Shown here: positions 10,386-22,213 of the stretch, piece after piece | Position numbering within the stretch: the stretch's first letter is position 1 | How the letters are laid out: each line of letters opens with the position of its first letter | NCBI RefSeq assembly: GCF_025698545.1 | Contig: NC_068570.1 | Span: forward strand, 60,221,924-60,285,923 | From: Gossypium raimondii | Lineage: Eukaryota; Streptophyta; Magnoliopsida; Malvales; Malvaceae | Direction of reading: 5' to 3' | Length of the DNA stretch: 64,000 nt | The notes under the pieces: generated by a model | Told to the model about the DNA's origin: nothing | The model's database searches: none | The model's input: only the letters and a program-made list of their open reading frames with translations | Position numbers and translations under genes: made by a program

Positions 10386-13300
10386 ATGGAACATCAAGAC
10401 TCTAAACTGATTACTTTGTCTTACCAGACCAAGAACATCGACATCCACGAAACCTCTGGTAAACTTCATTTTTCTTCTTCAGTTTCTTTGCATGAAATGG
10501 AACATATGTCTTGTAACAGGTTTAAGCTGTTTTGCAGATGATGAAGTAAATGATTCTCCAATAGAACAAGTCCGACTCACTGTTCCAATTGTCGATGATC
10601 CGACATTACCATGTTTGACATTTAGAACATGGGTTTTAGGGATAACCTCGTGTGCTGTCTTGTCTTTCTTGAACCAGTTCTTCCATTACCGTCAAAATTC
10701 ACTCCACATTTCTTCACTCACAGCACAAATCCTTGTTCTTCCACTTGGAAACCTGATGGCAACATATCTACCTAACAGAACACTTGTGTTGTTTCCTTCA
10801 ACCAAATGGTCCTTCTCATTGAATCCAGGCCCTTTTAACATTAAGGAACATGTTCTTATTACCATATTTGCAAATTCTGGTTCTACCAATGTTTATGCAG
10901 TCAACATTATCACCATAGTTAAAGCATTTTATCATGGTCAGATACACCCTTTCGCTGCTTTGTTGTTAGCTCATACTACCCAGGTCAGTTTTTTTTTCCG
11001 GGTATATTGGAAAGTATCGGTAAAAGTACTACGCAGGATTTTATACTTGTCGTCTACGTTATATATCAAATAGTAAATTAGTTTTTCTGCTAAAAGTTCT
11101 ATCAAGTTTTACTATTAAAAACTTGTGGCACACCACATATAAATGTCTGGTTATTCCGTCAACTACATCAATTTTTAACTATAGAAATAGATAAAATTTT
11201 TAATAAATTAAAATGACTAGTTTTCTTTTTATTTAATCTACAAGGGTTAATTTACTCATTTTTTAAATGAAAGAGACAAATACAATTCGGCTATTAGTAC
11301 AAGGACCTCCACAGTAATTTTACCATAAAATACCTCATATTTATATTATGGATTATGATTGTTTCTTTTTGGAATATTCAGATGCTTGGGTATGGATGGG
11401 CTGGGATTTACAGAAAGTTTCTTGTTGATTCACCGTATATGTGGTGGCCTAATAACCTAGTGCAGGTCTCCCTCTTTAGGTGCCGTCTCTTATTAATTTT
11501 ACCCATTTTCCTATACATATTTTTAGGTTAAATTATGCTATTATTCCTTCTATTTTTATGAAAGTTGTGGCTTTAGTCCTTATATTTTTTAAAATTTAAG
11601 ATTATAGTCCTAACCCAAATAGTAACAATTAAATCTATTTGGTTAAAATCAATTACGGTCATGTACTATGTGCACGGTTGTGGATTTAACTCATATTCTT
11701 TAACTGGACTATTTTAAGTCCCAATATTTTTCAAAATTTGACATAATGCTTGTTAATTCATTAATTGATGTTTTAGTGAATATAATATATGAAATTAACA
11801 AGATGATATGACATTACAAATATGATAATATGTTTTTTTTGTATCCGGACTAGAATTTTAAAATTCAAAAAATACATAAACTAAAAATGACCAAATTAAA
11901 GTACAGAAATTAAATCCATAACTTTCGCAAAGTGAAGTGACTAATAATTTAGCCCATATTTTTATAGTTTCCAACTCATTAAATCGTAGGGTAAACTACA
12001 ATAGTAGTCACTTAACTATGAAAAGTTACAAAATAGTCATCTCCCTATTTAATTTTATCTTTTTTTGTCACCAATTAGCTAACGTGAAAATGGAAATACT
12101 AAAAAACCCAAGATAATTAGGTGACCAAAAAAGACAAAATTAAATAGTTAAACTTTTCATAGTTGGGTGAAAAAAAAAAAGTTTGGTGATTTAGTAACTT
12201 TGGCCAAAAAGAGAAAAAAACATATAGTTGGGTGATAGTTTACCTAAATTGTAATTGTAGGGCGTTGCATGATGATGAGGTTAGGCAAAAAGGTGGCCTA
12301 ACAAGGTTGCAATTCTTCCTCATGGTGTTCATATCGAGTTTGGCGTATTATATCGTTCCAAACTATCTTTTTCCGTCCATTACGGCTTTATCCTTGGTTT
12401 GTTGGATATGGAAGGATTCGGTGACGGCCCAAATCATTGGAGCCGGTCGAGACGGTCTCGGGGTAGGATCGTTTGCACTGGATTGGTCAACTGTGGCTAG
12501 CTTTTTACAATCACCATTAGCCACCCCTGCATTTGCTATAATCAACATAATGTTGGGGTTTGTCATTGTAGTTTATATATTAACCCCTGTAGCTTACTGG
12601 ACTAACTCCTACGAAGCGAGGAGATTTCCGATCATCTCGTCGCATGTGTTCACCGACGACGGCGAGAAATACGATGTTTCGAGAATTTTGAATTTCACGA
12701 CCTACGAATTCAATCAACGAGGATATGATGGCTATAGCAAAATTAACTTGAGTGTGTTCTTTGCATATTCTTATGGTCTTAGCTTTGCTACATTGGTTGC
12801 TACTGTGTCACATGTTGTGTTTTTCCATGGAAGGTAAGGTACTTACCTTTTAGTTTAGGGTAAACTAAACTCAATGGCTGAACTATTAGGAAGTTCATGT
12901 TTTGGTTATTCAACTTTAAAAAGTTATAAAATGGTCACTGAACTAATCAAAAGTCTTTATTTAAGTTAAAGTTGAGTGATCAAAACATAAACATACAATA
13001 GTGACCTTGAGTGTAGTTTACCCTTTAGCTTGACAAGATAGCGGACGCATATTGGGTAACGAATAACGGCTGTTGTTTGATTCGTGTTTGTAGCACGATA
13101 TGGCAACAAACGAAATCGACATTTCGGGATAAGTTTAGTGATGTTCATTATAGAATAATGAAGAAAAGCTATGAAGCAGTACCGCAATGGTGGTTTTATA
13201 TGCTGTCGAGCATCGTAGTCGGACTCGCTGTGCTTATTTCTCAAGGCTTTGGCAAGCAGTTTCAACTCCTTACTGGGGAGTCCTTTTGGCAATTGGCTTG

Positions 13301-14292
13301 GCCTTGTTCTTTACTCTCCCAGTAGGTGTGATTATGGCTACCACAAACCAGGTATATTTTCGATACGCAGCTTGTTCATATGTTACTTTGTTATATTCAC
13401 TTTATATACATGTGCAGCAACTGGGACTAAATATCATCGCCGAGCTGATTATCGGTTACATTTATCCGGGAAAACCGTTGGCAAATGTTGTTTTCAAGAC
13501 ATACGGTTATATAAGCGCGGCGCAGGCGGTTATGTTTCTACAAGACTTCAAACTAGGCCATTATATGAAAGTTCCTCCAAAGTCGATGTTTGTTGTCCAG
13601 GTAAATTTTCTTAATGGATTCGATACTTTTATATCGATATAGTTGTCTGAAAATACCCGGAATGTCAAAGTTGGTAGGAACGGTGGTGGCTACTAGTGTC
13701 TATTTTGGGACAGCTTGGTGGCTCTTAACAACAGTGGAACATATATGTGACCCATCTAAATTGACAAAGGAAGTCCTTGGACATGTCCTGGTGATGACAT
13801 ATTCTATAATGCTTCCATCATTTGGGGTGTAGTTGGACCAGTTCGAATGTTTGGTCGGCTCGGTTTGTATTCTAAGATGAACTACTTCTTTCTTATCGGG
13901 ATTGTTGCACCGTTGCCCGTGTGGATACTGTCCCGTATGTTCCCTGAGAAAAGTGGATTAAGCTCGTTCACATGCCGTTGATTATCGGAGGTGCGGGGGC
14001 ATTGCCAGCAGCCAGGGTTGTGAACTACTGGTGTTGGGGTAGTGTTGGGGTGTTGTTCAATGTTTTTGTGTATAGGAGATATAAAGGTTGGTGGGCTCGT
14101 CATAACTATATATTGTCAGCTGGGTTAGATGCTGGTGTAGCTTTTATGGCTATTCTTTGTTACTTCACATTGCAAATGTGGAATGTTAATGGACCTAAGT
14201 GGTGGGGTGCTCAGTTAGATGATCATTGCCCCCTTGCTAGTTGCCCTACTGCTCCTGGAATACAAGTTGAAGGTTGCCCTGTTTTTCAATGA
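10386..14292 (+). pseudogene. OPT: Oligopeptide transporter (OPT family), copy 1, frame-disrupted
   Basis: The seven-exon structure is the same as in copy 2: 10386-10458, 10538-10983, 11382-11479, 12261-12833, 13094-13351, 13418-13600, 13671-14292. Splice sites are kept. Compared with copy 2, three exonic bases are missing, all in short homopolymers: one C near 13268 (exon 5), one A near 13767 and one A near 13953 (exon 7). Each shifts the frame, so as written the protein stops soon after residue ~455, losing the last transmembrane part. Because most copy differences elsewhere are also homopolymer lengths, sequencing error is as likely as true decay. Upstream DNA beyond 9597 is the ancestral flank, so this copy keeps the original distal promoter. 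Confidence 0.75.
10984..12260. repeat. MITE-derived sequence in OPT copy 1 introns 2 and 3
   Basis: Intron 2 (10984-11381) holds at about 11090-11328 a worn relative of the 3874-4137 MITE: ACTATTAAAAACTTG at one side, ACAAGGACCTCCACAGTAAT at the other. Intron 3 (11480-12260) holds a GGTTAAATTATGCTATTATT element (about 11526-11950), then a GGGTAAACTACAATAGTAGT element (about 11990-12250) that reaches almost to the splice acceptor. The coding exon between the introns is intact. Copy 2 has the same insertions about 11,820 bp further on. Confidence 0.5.
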
Positions 14293-15429
14293 AATTTTCC
14301 TGCTTGCTTTAAACATACTAGAACATATAAACCCTGTCGTATATAAAATTTTGACGGGTTAATATGTAAATTTGTTATCGTATTTTATGAACTAAACATA
14401 AATTTATCACTTTAACTTTATATTGAAATTTGTGGTTTTACTTTGCCACTAAAACTAGATTTTTATTGAATTATGTTATTCAATTTTAATTTAAATTAAT
14501 TTGAAGACAAATTTAATAAAAATATATTTTTATGTTCTACTTTAACATTCACAACAAGCTAATTAATATAATATTAAAAATAAATAAAATGGTTGTTTTA
14601 TAAAAATAAACTTAATTTTTTTCTTTTATGATATATGTATTTTTATTTTTCAAGTTTTTATTTCATTAAATAGAAATTAGATTTTAATTTATTAATTTTC
14701 AATATTTATAAGTTAAGTTATTGGTAACTATTAAAATAAAAAATTGAAAGAATTTTTCTTTTAAATTATGTTTTCAAATCATCAAAATTAATATTGAGTG
14801 ACAAATTTAATAGTAAAAATCAATCACATAAGAGTTTAATGGCAAATGTACTCATATTTTCAAAATATAATGACAAACATCAATAAAAAATATAGTAACA
14901 AATTTCAATTATCACTTATAGTATGATGGTAAATTTGCACTTTAACCCAATTTTGACACATTTGTATACTCATATCGTGCTCATGTAATTTTTTAGTGTT
15001 ATAATCATATCGTATTTAAAATTATCGAACCTAATTTCACGGGAGTAAATTTAACTATTTAACTTTACCTGAGGAGAGGGAAGACGATCCCAAATGTAAA
15101 TTGCAACATCATATATGCTCCTTTTATATCATGCAAACAAATATGATAATCAAGATAGTGCTTTGCCTCCATTTTGTTCAAAGAACAAAAAGATTAAAAA
15201 CTATATATCTATATATATAAATATGCTTTGAGCTTTAATTTATTCATTTGTTTTCAGAACAAGGATAGGCCATGAAACAATCTGGCCAGTTTCCTGATAA
15301 TGCGAGAATATTTCAACATTTTCCGGGTACAGTAAATCGCGGAAATAATTCTTTTGAGTATAAATTTGCAAACAACACTGCCAAACAGGCAAGAATAAGG
15401 AGTAAAATGGTGAAAATGAAACAATCAGA
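14293..15429. other. AT-rich interval between the convergent OPT and PGLP2 genes, copy 1
   Basis: This 1.1-kb stretch separates the 3' ends of two genes that face each other. It holds presumed 3' UTRs and low-complexity AT-rich DNA with runs such as TTAAATTAATTTG. I see no exon or clear element. The copy 2 counterpart is 26115-27247. Confidence 0.5.
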
Positions 15430-18400
15430 TCATTCTCCCAATAAACTGAGAATATCAGATACCTTGTTGGTGTAATAATCTGGTTTGATGCTGTTTGAGG
15501 GGTCATCAAGAGTGGACTGTGTTGTTACTCCTGAAATTTTAGGCATTGCAAACATTAGAAAATATAAGAAAACCTAAGAAGATTCTTAGTTTAATGGTCT
15601 TAAGAACAAGAGATAGCAATAAACCTGATAGAACAAGCAGGGTTTTGCAACCAGCATTTTGTCCAAATAAAATGTCAGTATCTAGTCTATCACCCACCAT
15701 GCACATTCTAGATGTACTTACATTAAATCTGCAAAGCACAACACAGCAGGGAAAAAAAGAGATTATCAGAATAAGTAGAGTAAGGTAAGTGTTCATCAGT
15801 ATTATGCACCAAAGAATCAGTATCAGGTTTGATCATTGTTCAATCAAGCTCAAGCAACTTGAGATATCAAACGAGCCAAATTCAAGTATTCTAATGCTTG
15901 ACTCGAGTAGCGAATTTTTATTTATAATTGTGATAAATCTTTATAAATAATAAAATATATTTAAAATTAAAAATTAGTAATATAATGAACAATGAAGGGT
16001 ATATAGGTCAGTTCAAAAGTTTCTCCAAATTAGTATTAGAAAATCTCAATTTGAACTCAGACACAAGCTCGAGTGTCATAGTTGAGTTTGAAGTGAGCAT
16101 GAAAATTAAATCCATGTTTTTACTATATAAACAAGCTTTTAATCGAGACTAACACCCTAATTGAGAGAGCTAAGAAATTCGATTTTATCCCGAATCTAGT
16201 TAAGCTTTAACAGTGAAACTTCATCAAGTTCAAGCTGGGTTTCGAGCCTAAAATTTCAAGTCAAGCTCTAGCTTCTCAAAACTTGATCTCGGTTCAGCTC
16301 GCTAAGAAGCACTTAACATAGCAGGGTTTTCTACCACGTTTGTTCCCAAACTGTGAAAATGCCATTTTCATTTTAGTGAGGTGCAAGCGACATGAATTTT
16401 AAGAGCCTACCACCACTACCAGTCAGATTCATTCATAATTGAGCAACAGACATTCTCAATCTTCACATGCAGTATATAATACTACCTGATGCTAATCACT
16501 TCAGAAGTAAACTCCAGACATTTAAGTCCATATAAATGCAAATTACACAAATTTTCATTGCTGGTTGGTATATATACAGAACTAGTGCATTAAAATAACT
16601 TACTTCTGCAGTAAAAAGTCCATCATGAAGGTTGAAGGTTTTCCAACTACAATAGGCTCTTGTTCCGTTGACCCACAAACGGCAGCAACCATGCATCCCG
16701 CACCTGCAAATATGAACTAAGAAATGAATGAAGTGGAACTCTCAATCAAACTGAGCAGTAATCTAATTTCTTTACCAGGCCACTCTTGCAGATCAGTCAT
16801 GTGTCCAACTGAATCACGGTTCGTAGCAATAAAAAGACAACCTGGGTTCTCACGGATGCAAAGGGTCGCATACCTGCCAGTTGCAAATATTTTAAAGAAA
16901 GATCAAAGACTCCAAAAAGCGCTGCCATATCTTACAAGTTCAGATCTGATAATAGTTTGTTTAAACTAGGCTTTATACGTTTAATAGAAGGCAATTATTA
17001 GCATTTTCTACTCATCTAGCCAAACATTGTAACCTAAAATTTCCTTGGTGCCCCTAAGTTAACTAGTATTTAACTAAAAATGACCCCTCAGATATATTTT
17101 AGGAGCAAAGAAATCATATTTTAAGTCTAACAATGTGCTGAGATCAATAACGTAGATGCATATACAGTCAAAATACTTTTTAGAGTTAAATATAACACGA
17201 AACTTGGGAACATGTGCTACTGATCAAGGTAGTGAAATATCTAATAAGACTGTTATTAGTGTATGTGATTCAGAACTTTTCCATGTTTTCATGACCAAAA
17301 ACAAAATATAAATTGCTCAGCAACGAAATCTATGGGGAATAGAAACTGGTTCTAAGTTATTTTAGGGGACAAATTTCAGAGACAACCAAAAGTTTAGAAG
17401 ACGTGCTATTTTTTTCCCTCAAAACCAAAGACCAAGCGAGTAGCCATCCACTTACTACGTGGTTCAAACCCTACATTCTCAGTGCACTTGCACAAACATA
17501 CTCGAGAAGCAAGCATAGAAGACGTCCTAATCTCAAATATTCATAACATCATCAAAAAGTGAAGATGGAATTTTTAACTTACTGAAGTTTGTAATAGTTA
17601 ATATCTGGATCTAATCCAACAACAACTGCTCCAACCTGAAGGTAGAAGTTATGAAAATCATGGAAAAGAACCAAGTGACACACTCAGAGAAATTGTAGGC
17701 AAGATGTTACATTACATATTTATCATGCTCAAAGAGACAATTTGATTTCCACTGAGCCCTTTTTTCTGCATCTTCCTGCAACAATATTTCCTCTAAGCAC
17801 TTAAAATTCATTAAAGCAAGAGATTATGATGCAAGAAAAACAAGCACGGTAGAATCAAGGAAAAGATTACAATGAAAAACAACCAAAGACACCCTAGCAA
17901 GGCAACAAGCAAAGGCAAGAATAGCAGTCCAGCACACAAACAGCATGTCAGTTGTTAGAGAGATGGAGAAGAGGATGTATTCCTAATCCAAAGTCATGAA
18001 CTGGAAAACAAAATTGAAAAGACTAAGAAAGTACTGGGCCACCAAGAGCGGTAAATCCAGCAAGTTGCAACTCCTGTACTATGCCTTCCCCGCCAATGAC
18101 ATAAACCTGAAATACAAACAAATTATTAATAGTGTGCAAAAGATAAAATAAATAGAGGTTAAATATTCATTTCCCCCCTAAATATACCACTGATACTTAA
18201 AGAATAAAAAATGGCAATTAGATACTTAAAGTTCATTCATCATGTACTTTGGTCCTTTTGGTTAACATTAGTAATCTAACAATTGATGAGGCATAAACTA
18301 ACACTCGATTATGACACTTAGTAGAAAATGTCATGTAATGATGATACATTGAAAAATATATTTATCTTTATTTCTAAACAAAATTTTTATTTTTGAACTT

Positions 18401-19960
18401 AAAGAAAATTGGAAACACAAAAGATCTGGGTGACAAAATGGGAAGAGAGGAGAGGAGGCTGGGGAAGCGCAGTGCAGAACTCTTGTGTGGTTTGTTGGTA
18501 GAGTGCAGGACTCTTAGCCTCAATGACTAGGAACCTAACCTTGACAATTTCATTTTCAACAATCAAAGATCAAAAAAAAAAGACAGAGCATGAAACAGGG
18601 AAGGGGGATAGTTAGCTGGAGATATACATATACTGATAGTCTGACACTTAACCGTACAGTTTGAAATGAAATTGAACTTTAGGTATTTAACTGTGAATTT
18701 CTATTCTATTAGAAAAGAGTGGTATTGTTCAAGGACAACTGCATATTCTGGCCAACAAATATGCTGGAAGAAAAGTTATGTTGCAAGAAAAGGAAAATAT
18801 ACATGAGGCAAAAATTGCATATTCCATTTGGATAGAAGGTAACAAGAACAGGGTAAGCAGGATTTAGCAGCCAAACATACAGTCAAGAGAGAATAGCAAT
18901 AAGAATTATAGAGAGACTCAAATAGCAACCACAACACTGTGTTAAGAGTCATAAATTTTCAATTTCAACTCTTTCCATAGCCGATATTTAAAGCAATTGA
19001 CTGCAGTAACATGAATATTCCATTTGGATAGAAGGTACCAAGAACAGGGTAAGCAGGATTTAGCAGCCAAGCATACAGTCAAGAGAGAATAGCACTAAGA
19101 AATTATAAAGAGATTCAAATAGCAGCCACAACACTGTGTTAAGAATCACTATTTATCAGTTTCAACTAGTTTCCATAGCCGATATTTATAGTAACTAGCT
19201 GCAGTAACATTCATTAGGTTTGCAACAACAATAAACACAATGCCAGTGAAAACGCATAGCCGCTACTTAAATGCCTTAAAATGTTTAAGGAGTGAAAAAA
19301 GAGAAAACAAGAATAGTAACCTTCTTGTGAGGAGGAAACTGGTTGACCTTCAAGTACATAGCAGCAGCAAAAGAAGACGAAAATATCTCATCCTAAAAAT
19401 ACAGTAGAACAATCAGGAAAAAAAAAAGAGTTGTTTCTTTTCTTTTCTTTGTAAAATTTAATAACATTTGAAGAACCTGATTGACAGAAAGTCCAAGAGA
19501 CTGAAACTTGTTAGCATATTGGATTCTGGACTTGGTAGAGTTGTTGGTCACAAATACCAGTTTCTTCCCCTATTAATCAGATAATAATATTATCGATCAT
19601 TGCACAAGGATGAACCATAGATTCAATAATCAAATGGAAAGCAAAGAAAGAGTGAGAGAGAGACCTTGGATCGAAGCATATCTAACGTCTGTGGGACTCC
19701 ATCGATCAGCTTGTCGCCTTTCCAAATAACACCTGCAATCGCATCGTTACCTTTTATTCACTGCAAAATCCAATGAAAGACAAAATAGGAGTAGAAAAGT
19801 GCGTGGAAATGGAACCATCGCAATCAAATAGAAATGCGTCGACGGAATCCAACAGTGCTCTCGCGTTCGCACAGCATAGAAGCTCGGCGGCGGAAGCAGC
19901 AGCGACGCCGCTCATTGAACTCGGATTCGGATTAGTAGCCTCCATTGATACTTGTTCCAT
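15430..19960 (-). CDS. PGLP2: 2-phosphoglycolate phosphatase (HAD family), copy 1
   Basis: Eleven exons (19960-19816, 19732-19665, 19569-19477, 19392-19321, 18106-18035, 17775-17716, 17635-17583, 16873-16776, 16703-16604, 15728-15625, 15530-15430) join with consistent phases to 966 nt, 321 residues. The HAD motif I is FLFDCDGVIWKG with the nucleophile and acid Asp; motif II is VFVTNNST; motif III lies at VVGKPS; motif IV is MVGDRLDTDILFGQNAG. The middle reads KVYVIGGEGIVQELQLAGF and HMTDLQEWPGAGCMVAA, close to Arabidopsis PGLP2 as I recall it. The enzyme dephosphorylates 2-phosphoglycolate to glycolate, chiefly with a cytosolic role for PGLP2-type proteins. The N terminus has about 30 residues before the core, without a clear transit peptide. 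All exons match copy 2. Confidence 0.93.
18483..18545 (+). repeat. tRNA-Lys-like fragment in PGLP2 intron
   Basis: GTTTGTTGGTAGAGTGCAGG then ACTCTTAGCC resembles the D-arm and anticodon arm (CTT) of a tRNA-Lys. The T-arm box is not preserved (AGGAACCTAACC), so this is not a working tRNA. It is probably a SINE head or tRNA relic. The copy 2 counterpart is about 30307-30369. Confidence 0.35.
18819..19210. repeat. ~196-bp tandem duplication inside a PGLP2 intron
   Basis: Unit 1 (about 18819-19013) and unit 2 (about 19015-19210) both start ATATTCCATTTGGATAGAAG and end near GACTGCAGTAACAT or AGCTGCAGTAACAT. They differ at several scattered bases, so this local duplication is clearly older than the 11.8-kb duplication, which carries it in both copies (copy 2: about 30643-31034). 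Confidence 0.85.
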
Positions 19961-22213
19961 CAACGCATCAACAACTAATGTTACAACCCTTTTGAAATCC
20001 TACCCACCCATAAAGAAAAGAGTAGTTCCTATAAAGATAAAAAAAGTACAGGAATGGTAAAATATTCCTAGAGAAGAAGGTTACGCAACTAAGAACACTA
20101 CTTTTAGCAAATGCTATAGAAGAACACTACTTTTAGCTAATGCTATAGTTTCATCAGCAAAATAGTGAGTGCCTAAAGGTCAGCTATCTACCTCGAAAGA
20201 TCAGTGTTTACAGATTGGTCAATTTATTAATGGAAAGTTATTTTTAAGGGTAAACTACACTTAAAGTCACTAAACTATTAATAAGTTGACGTTTTGGTCA
20301 CTCAGCTTCAAAAAGTTACAAAATGGTCGCTGAATTATTCAAAAATTTTCATTTAAGTCACTGAACTATTCAAAAGTTTTTATTTAAGTTACTAGGCTGT
20401 TAAGTTTTTGGATAAACTATACCATTATAGGTAAGTTTTCGTTTTGATCACTTAATTAAAAAAGTTACAATTTGATCACTAAACTTTTTAAAATTATTTT
20501 TTGGTCACTGGTTGTTAAGTGACACTTTTTAGTTGGTATAATAACAATTTTAGTCATCAACTATTATATTTTCTTGGTAATTTGATTCAGGTTCTATATA
20601 TAAATTATAAAAAAAACTCAAAATTATTTATTTAAAAATTAGTATATAAAAATTCTAAAAATCTCAAAATGTTGTTATTGAGAAACTAATATGTATGAGA
20701 AATAGAGAAAATTATCATTTAATAGAATGTAATAACAAATTAAAAACATAATAACACCAAAAAAGGTAGATCATTACATGCTTCCTCAAGATTTCTAAAC
20801 CAAATTAGTAATATCTTCAAATCGAGTTTCATACCCTTAAAAGTGTCCTAGATTAATACTATAGAAACTTGTGAAATTTACTTTGATACCAATTTTTAAA
20901 ATATAAAATATAAAATAAATAGCCGAATAAGGGTATCAATTAATTCTTATTTTCTAGATTTTTATTATTTGTATTAAATTAAAACTTTCATGGAAATGCT
21001 AGTGTGGCTTTAAAAGGTTTGTAGAGATACTATTGAGGTCGTAAACATGATTAAGGATATTACAATGAAATAAAAATATAGAGATTAAATTTCAAACTTT
21101 CAAAGAGTATAGGGACTTATATGATATATTTTAATCTATTACTTAGTACTGAAAAGGAAACTATGCGGGCAATTTATTTTTGGAATCTAATTCTTCTAGA
21201 ACTTGTTGGTACTATTCTTTTCTTATATTGTTTTGGGTAAAACATGTTTTTTTTTAACAATCTAATTATAGGTTCTGATCATATATGTCTCTTTTTGACA
21301 CAATGTCTAGAATTAACCACGGCCCCTCCCAACCCATAAATAGGAGGATAATACGCTTCAATGCACTCGAACTCACGTCCTCCTCCATTAACAATAATAC
21401 TTATACCAATTGAGAGGTATAAGAAGGAAGTTGGTAATGAATTCATTACAAATGCAATATGAGCCATAATAAGTTAGATTTATGTGAATAACATCCCCAT
21501 CTCTCTACTATTTTATTAAATATATGATGCCCACTTCTTTTCTTAAATAAATTCGGATTAAATTATTGTCGAAGTTGTGAAAGTGAACCTATTGTCCACA
21601 TAAATTGAAAATTCTCATTCGTTTTTATTTCTTTTCGTGAAATAATTTTGATCATTACGAATCTATAAACCAAAATCTAAACAATTTTCTTATCTTATCT
21701 TTAATATTAGCCCCCAGGTTGACTTGGATTTAAAGTATGTTCTACTTGTCAATAGGTATTGATTCACTGTATCGATTGTCGAATTGTCGCTTGGTACTCT
21801 CTAGCTAGACTTTTTTTAAAAAAAAAATTAACAGCTCAATGACTTAATTAAAAATTTTCAAATAATTTAATAATTTAAATAAAAACTTTTGTGATTATTT
21901 TGTAACCTTTGAAATTGAAGGACTAAAGCGTAAACTTAAATCGGGTGTAATTTGCCCTAAACATTAATACAACATGTATTATGAGATGGGATAGTAAAAC
22001 AAAGAGAGTACAAGGCAGGCGGCCGCGACCATCCTTTTGCATTTGGCATGCATGCATAATTGTCTTCATTTATAATTATAGCCATAGGACATGTAAATCT
22101 GTTTCCTCCGCCGATTATGGAAACGATACCATCACAATAATACAGACATATATATATATATTAAACCTTGGGTTAGGTACCCATTTCTGTTGCTAATTCA
22201 GTCTGTCAGAGGC
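19961..22213. other. Intergenic region between PGLP2 copy 1 and OPT copy 2, with the duplication junction
   Basis: This holds the divergent upstream regions of PGLP2 copy 1 and OPT copy 2. About 20250-20560 is a fragment of the common GGGTAAACTACACTTAAAGT inverted-repeat family. A minus-strand SINE lies at 21291-21414, and the junction is between 21420 and 21421. About 21700-21970 is another inverted-repeat remnant ending near CGGGTGTAATTTGCCC. No exon is seen. Confidence 0.6.
21291..21414 (-). mobile_element. tRNA-derived SINE, 5' head incomplete, at the duplication junction
   Basis: On the minus strand it reads CTCAATTGGTATAAGTATTA (A-box-like), GTGAGTTCGAGTGCATTGAA (B-box-like), CCTATTTATGGGTTGGGAGG, and ends ACATTGTGTCAAAAAG. 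It matches the SINE at 54492-54632 along its length. The duplication junction lies 6 bp beyond its head. The copy 2 counterpart is 33114-33237. Confidence 0.7.

Larger units (their letters stand above)
9597..21420. repeat. Tandem segmental duplication, copy 1 (11,824 bp)
   Basis: The sequence from AAGAAGGAAGTTGG at 9597 to ...CAATTGAGAGGTAT at 21420 recurs directly as copy 2. The unit carries an OPT gene (+) and a PGLP2 gene (-). By eye the copies differ at few bases, mostly by one base in homopolymer runs, with scattered substitutions. The left breakpoint reads TAT|AAGAAGG. Confidence 0.97.

Noticed and set aside
17440-17500. GGTTCAAACCC, a possible tRNA B box in a PGLP2 intron
   Set aside because: No matching acceptor stem or A box at the right distance, so no tRNA or SINE is supported.
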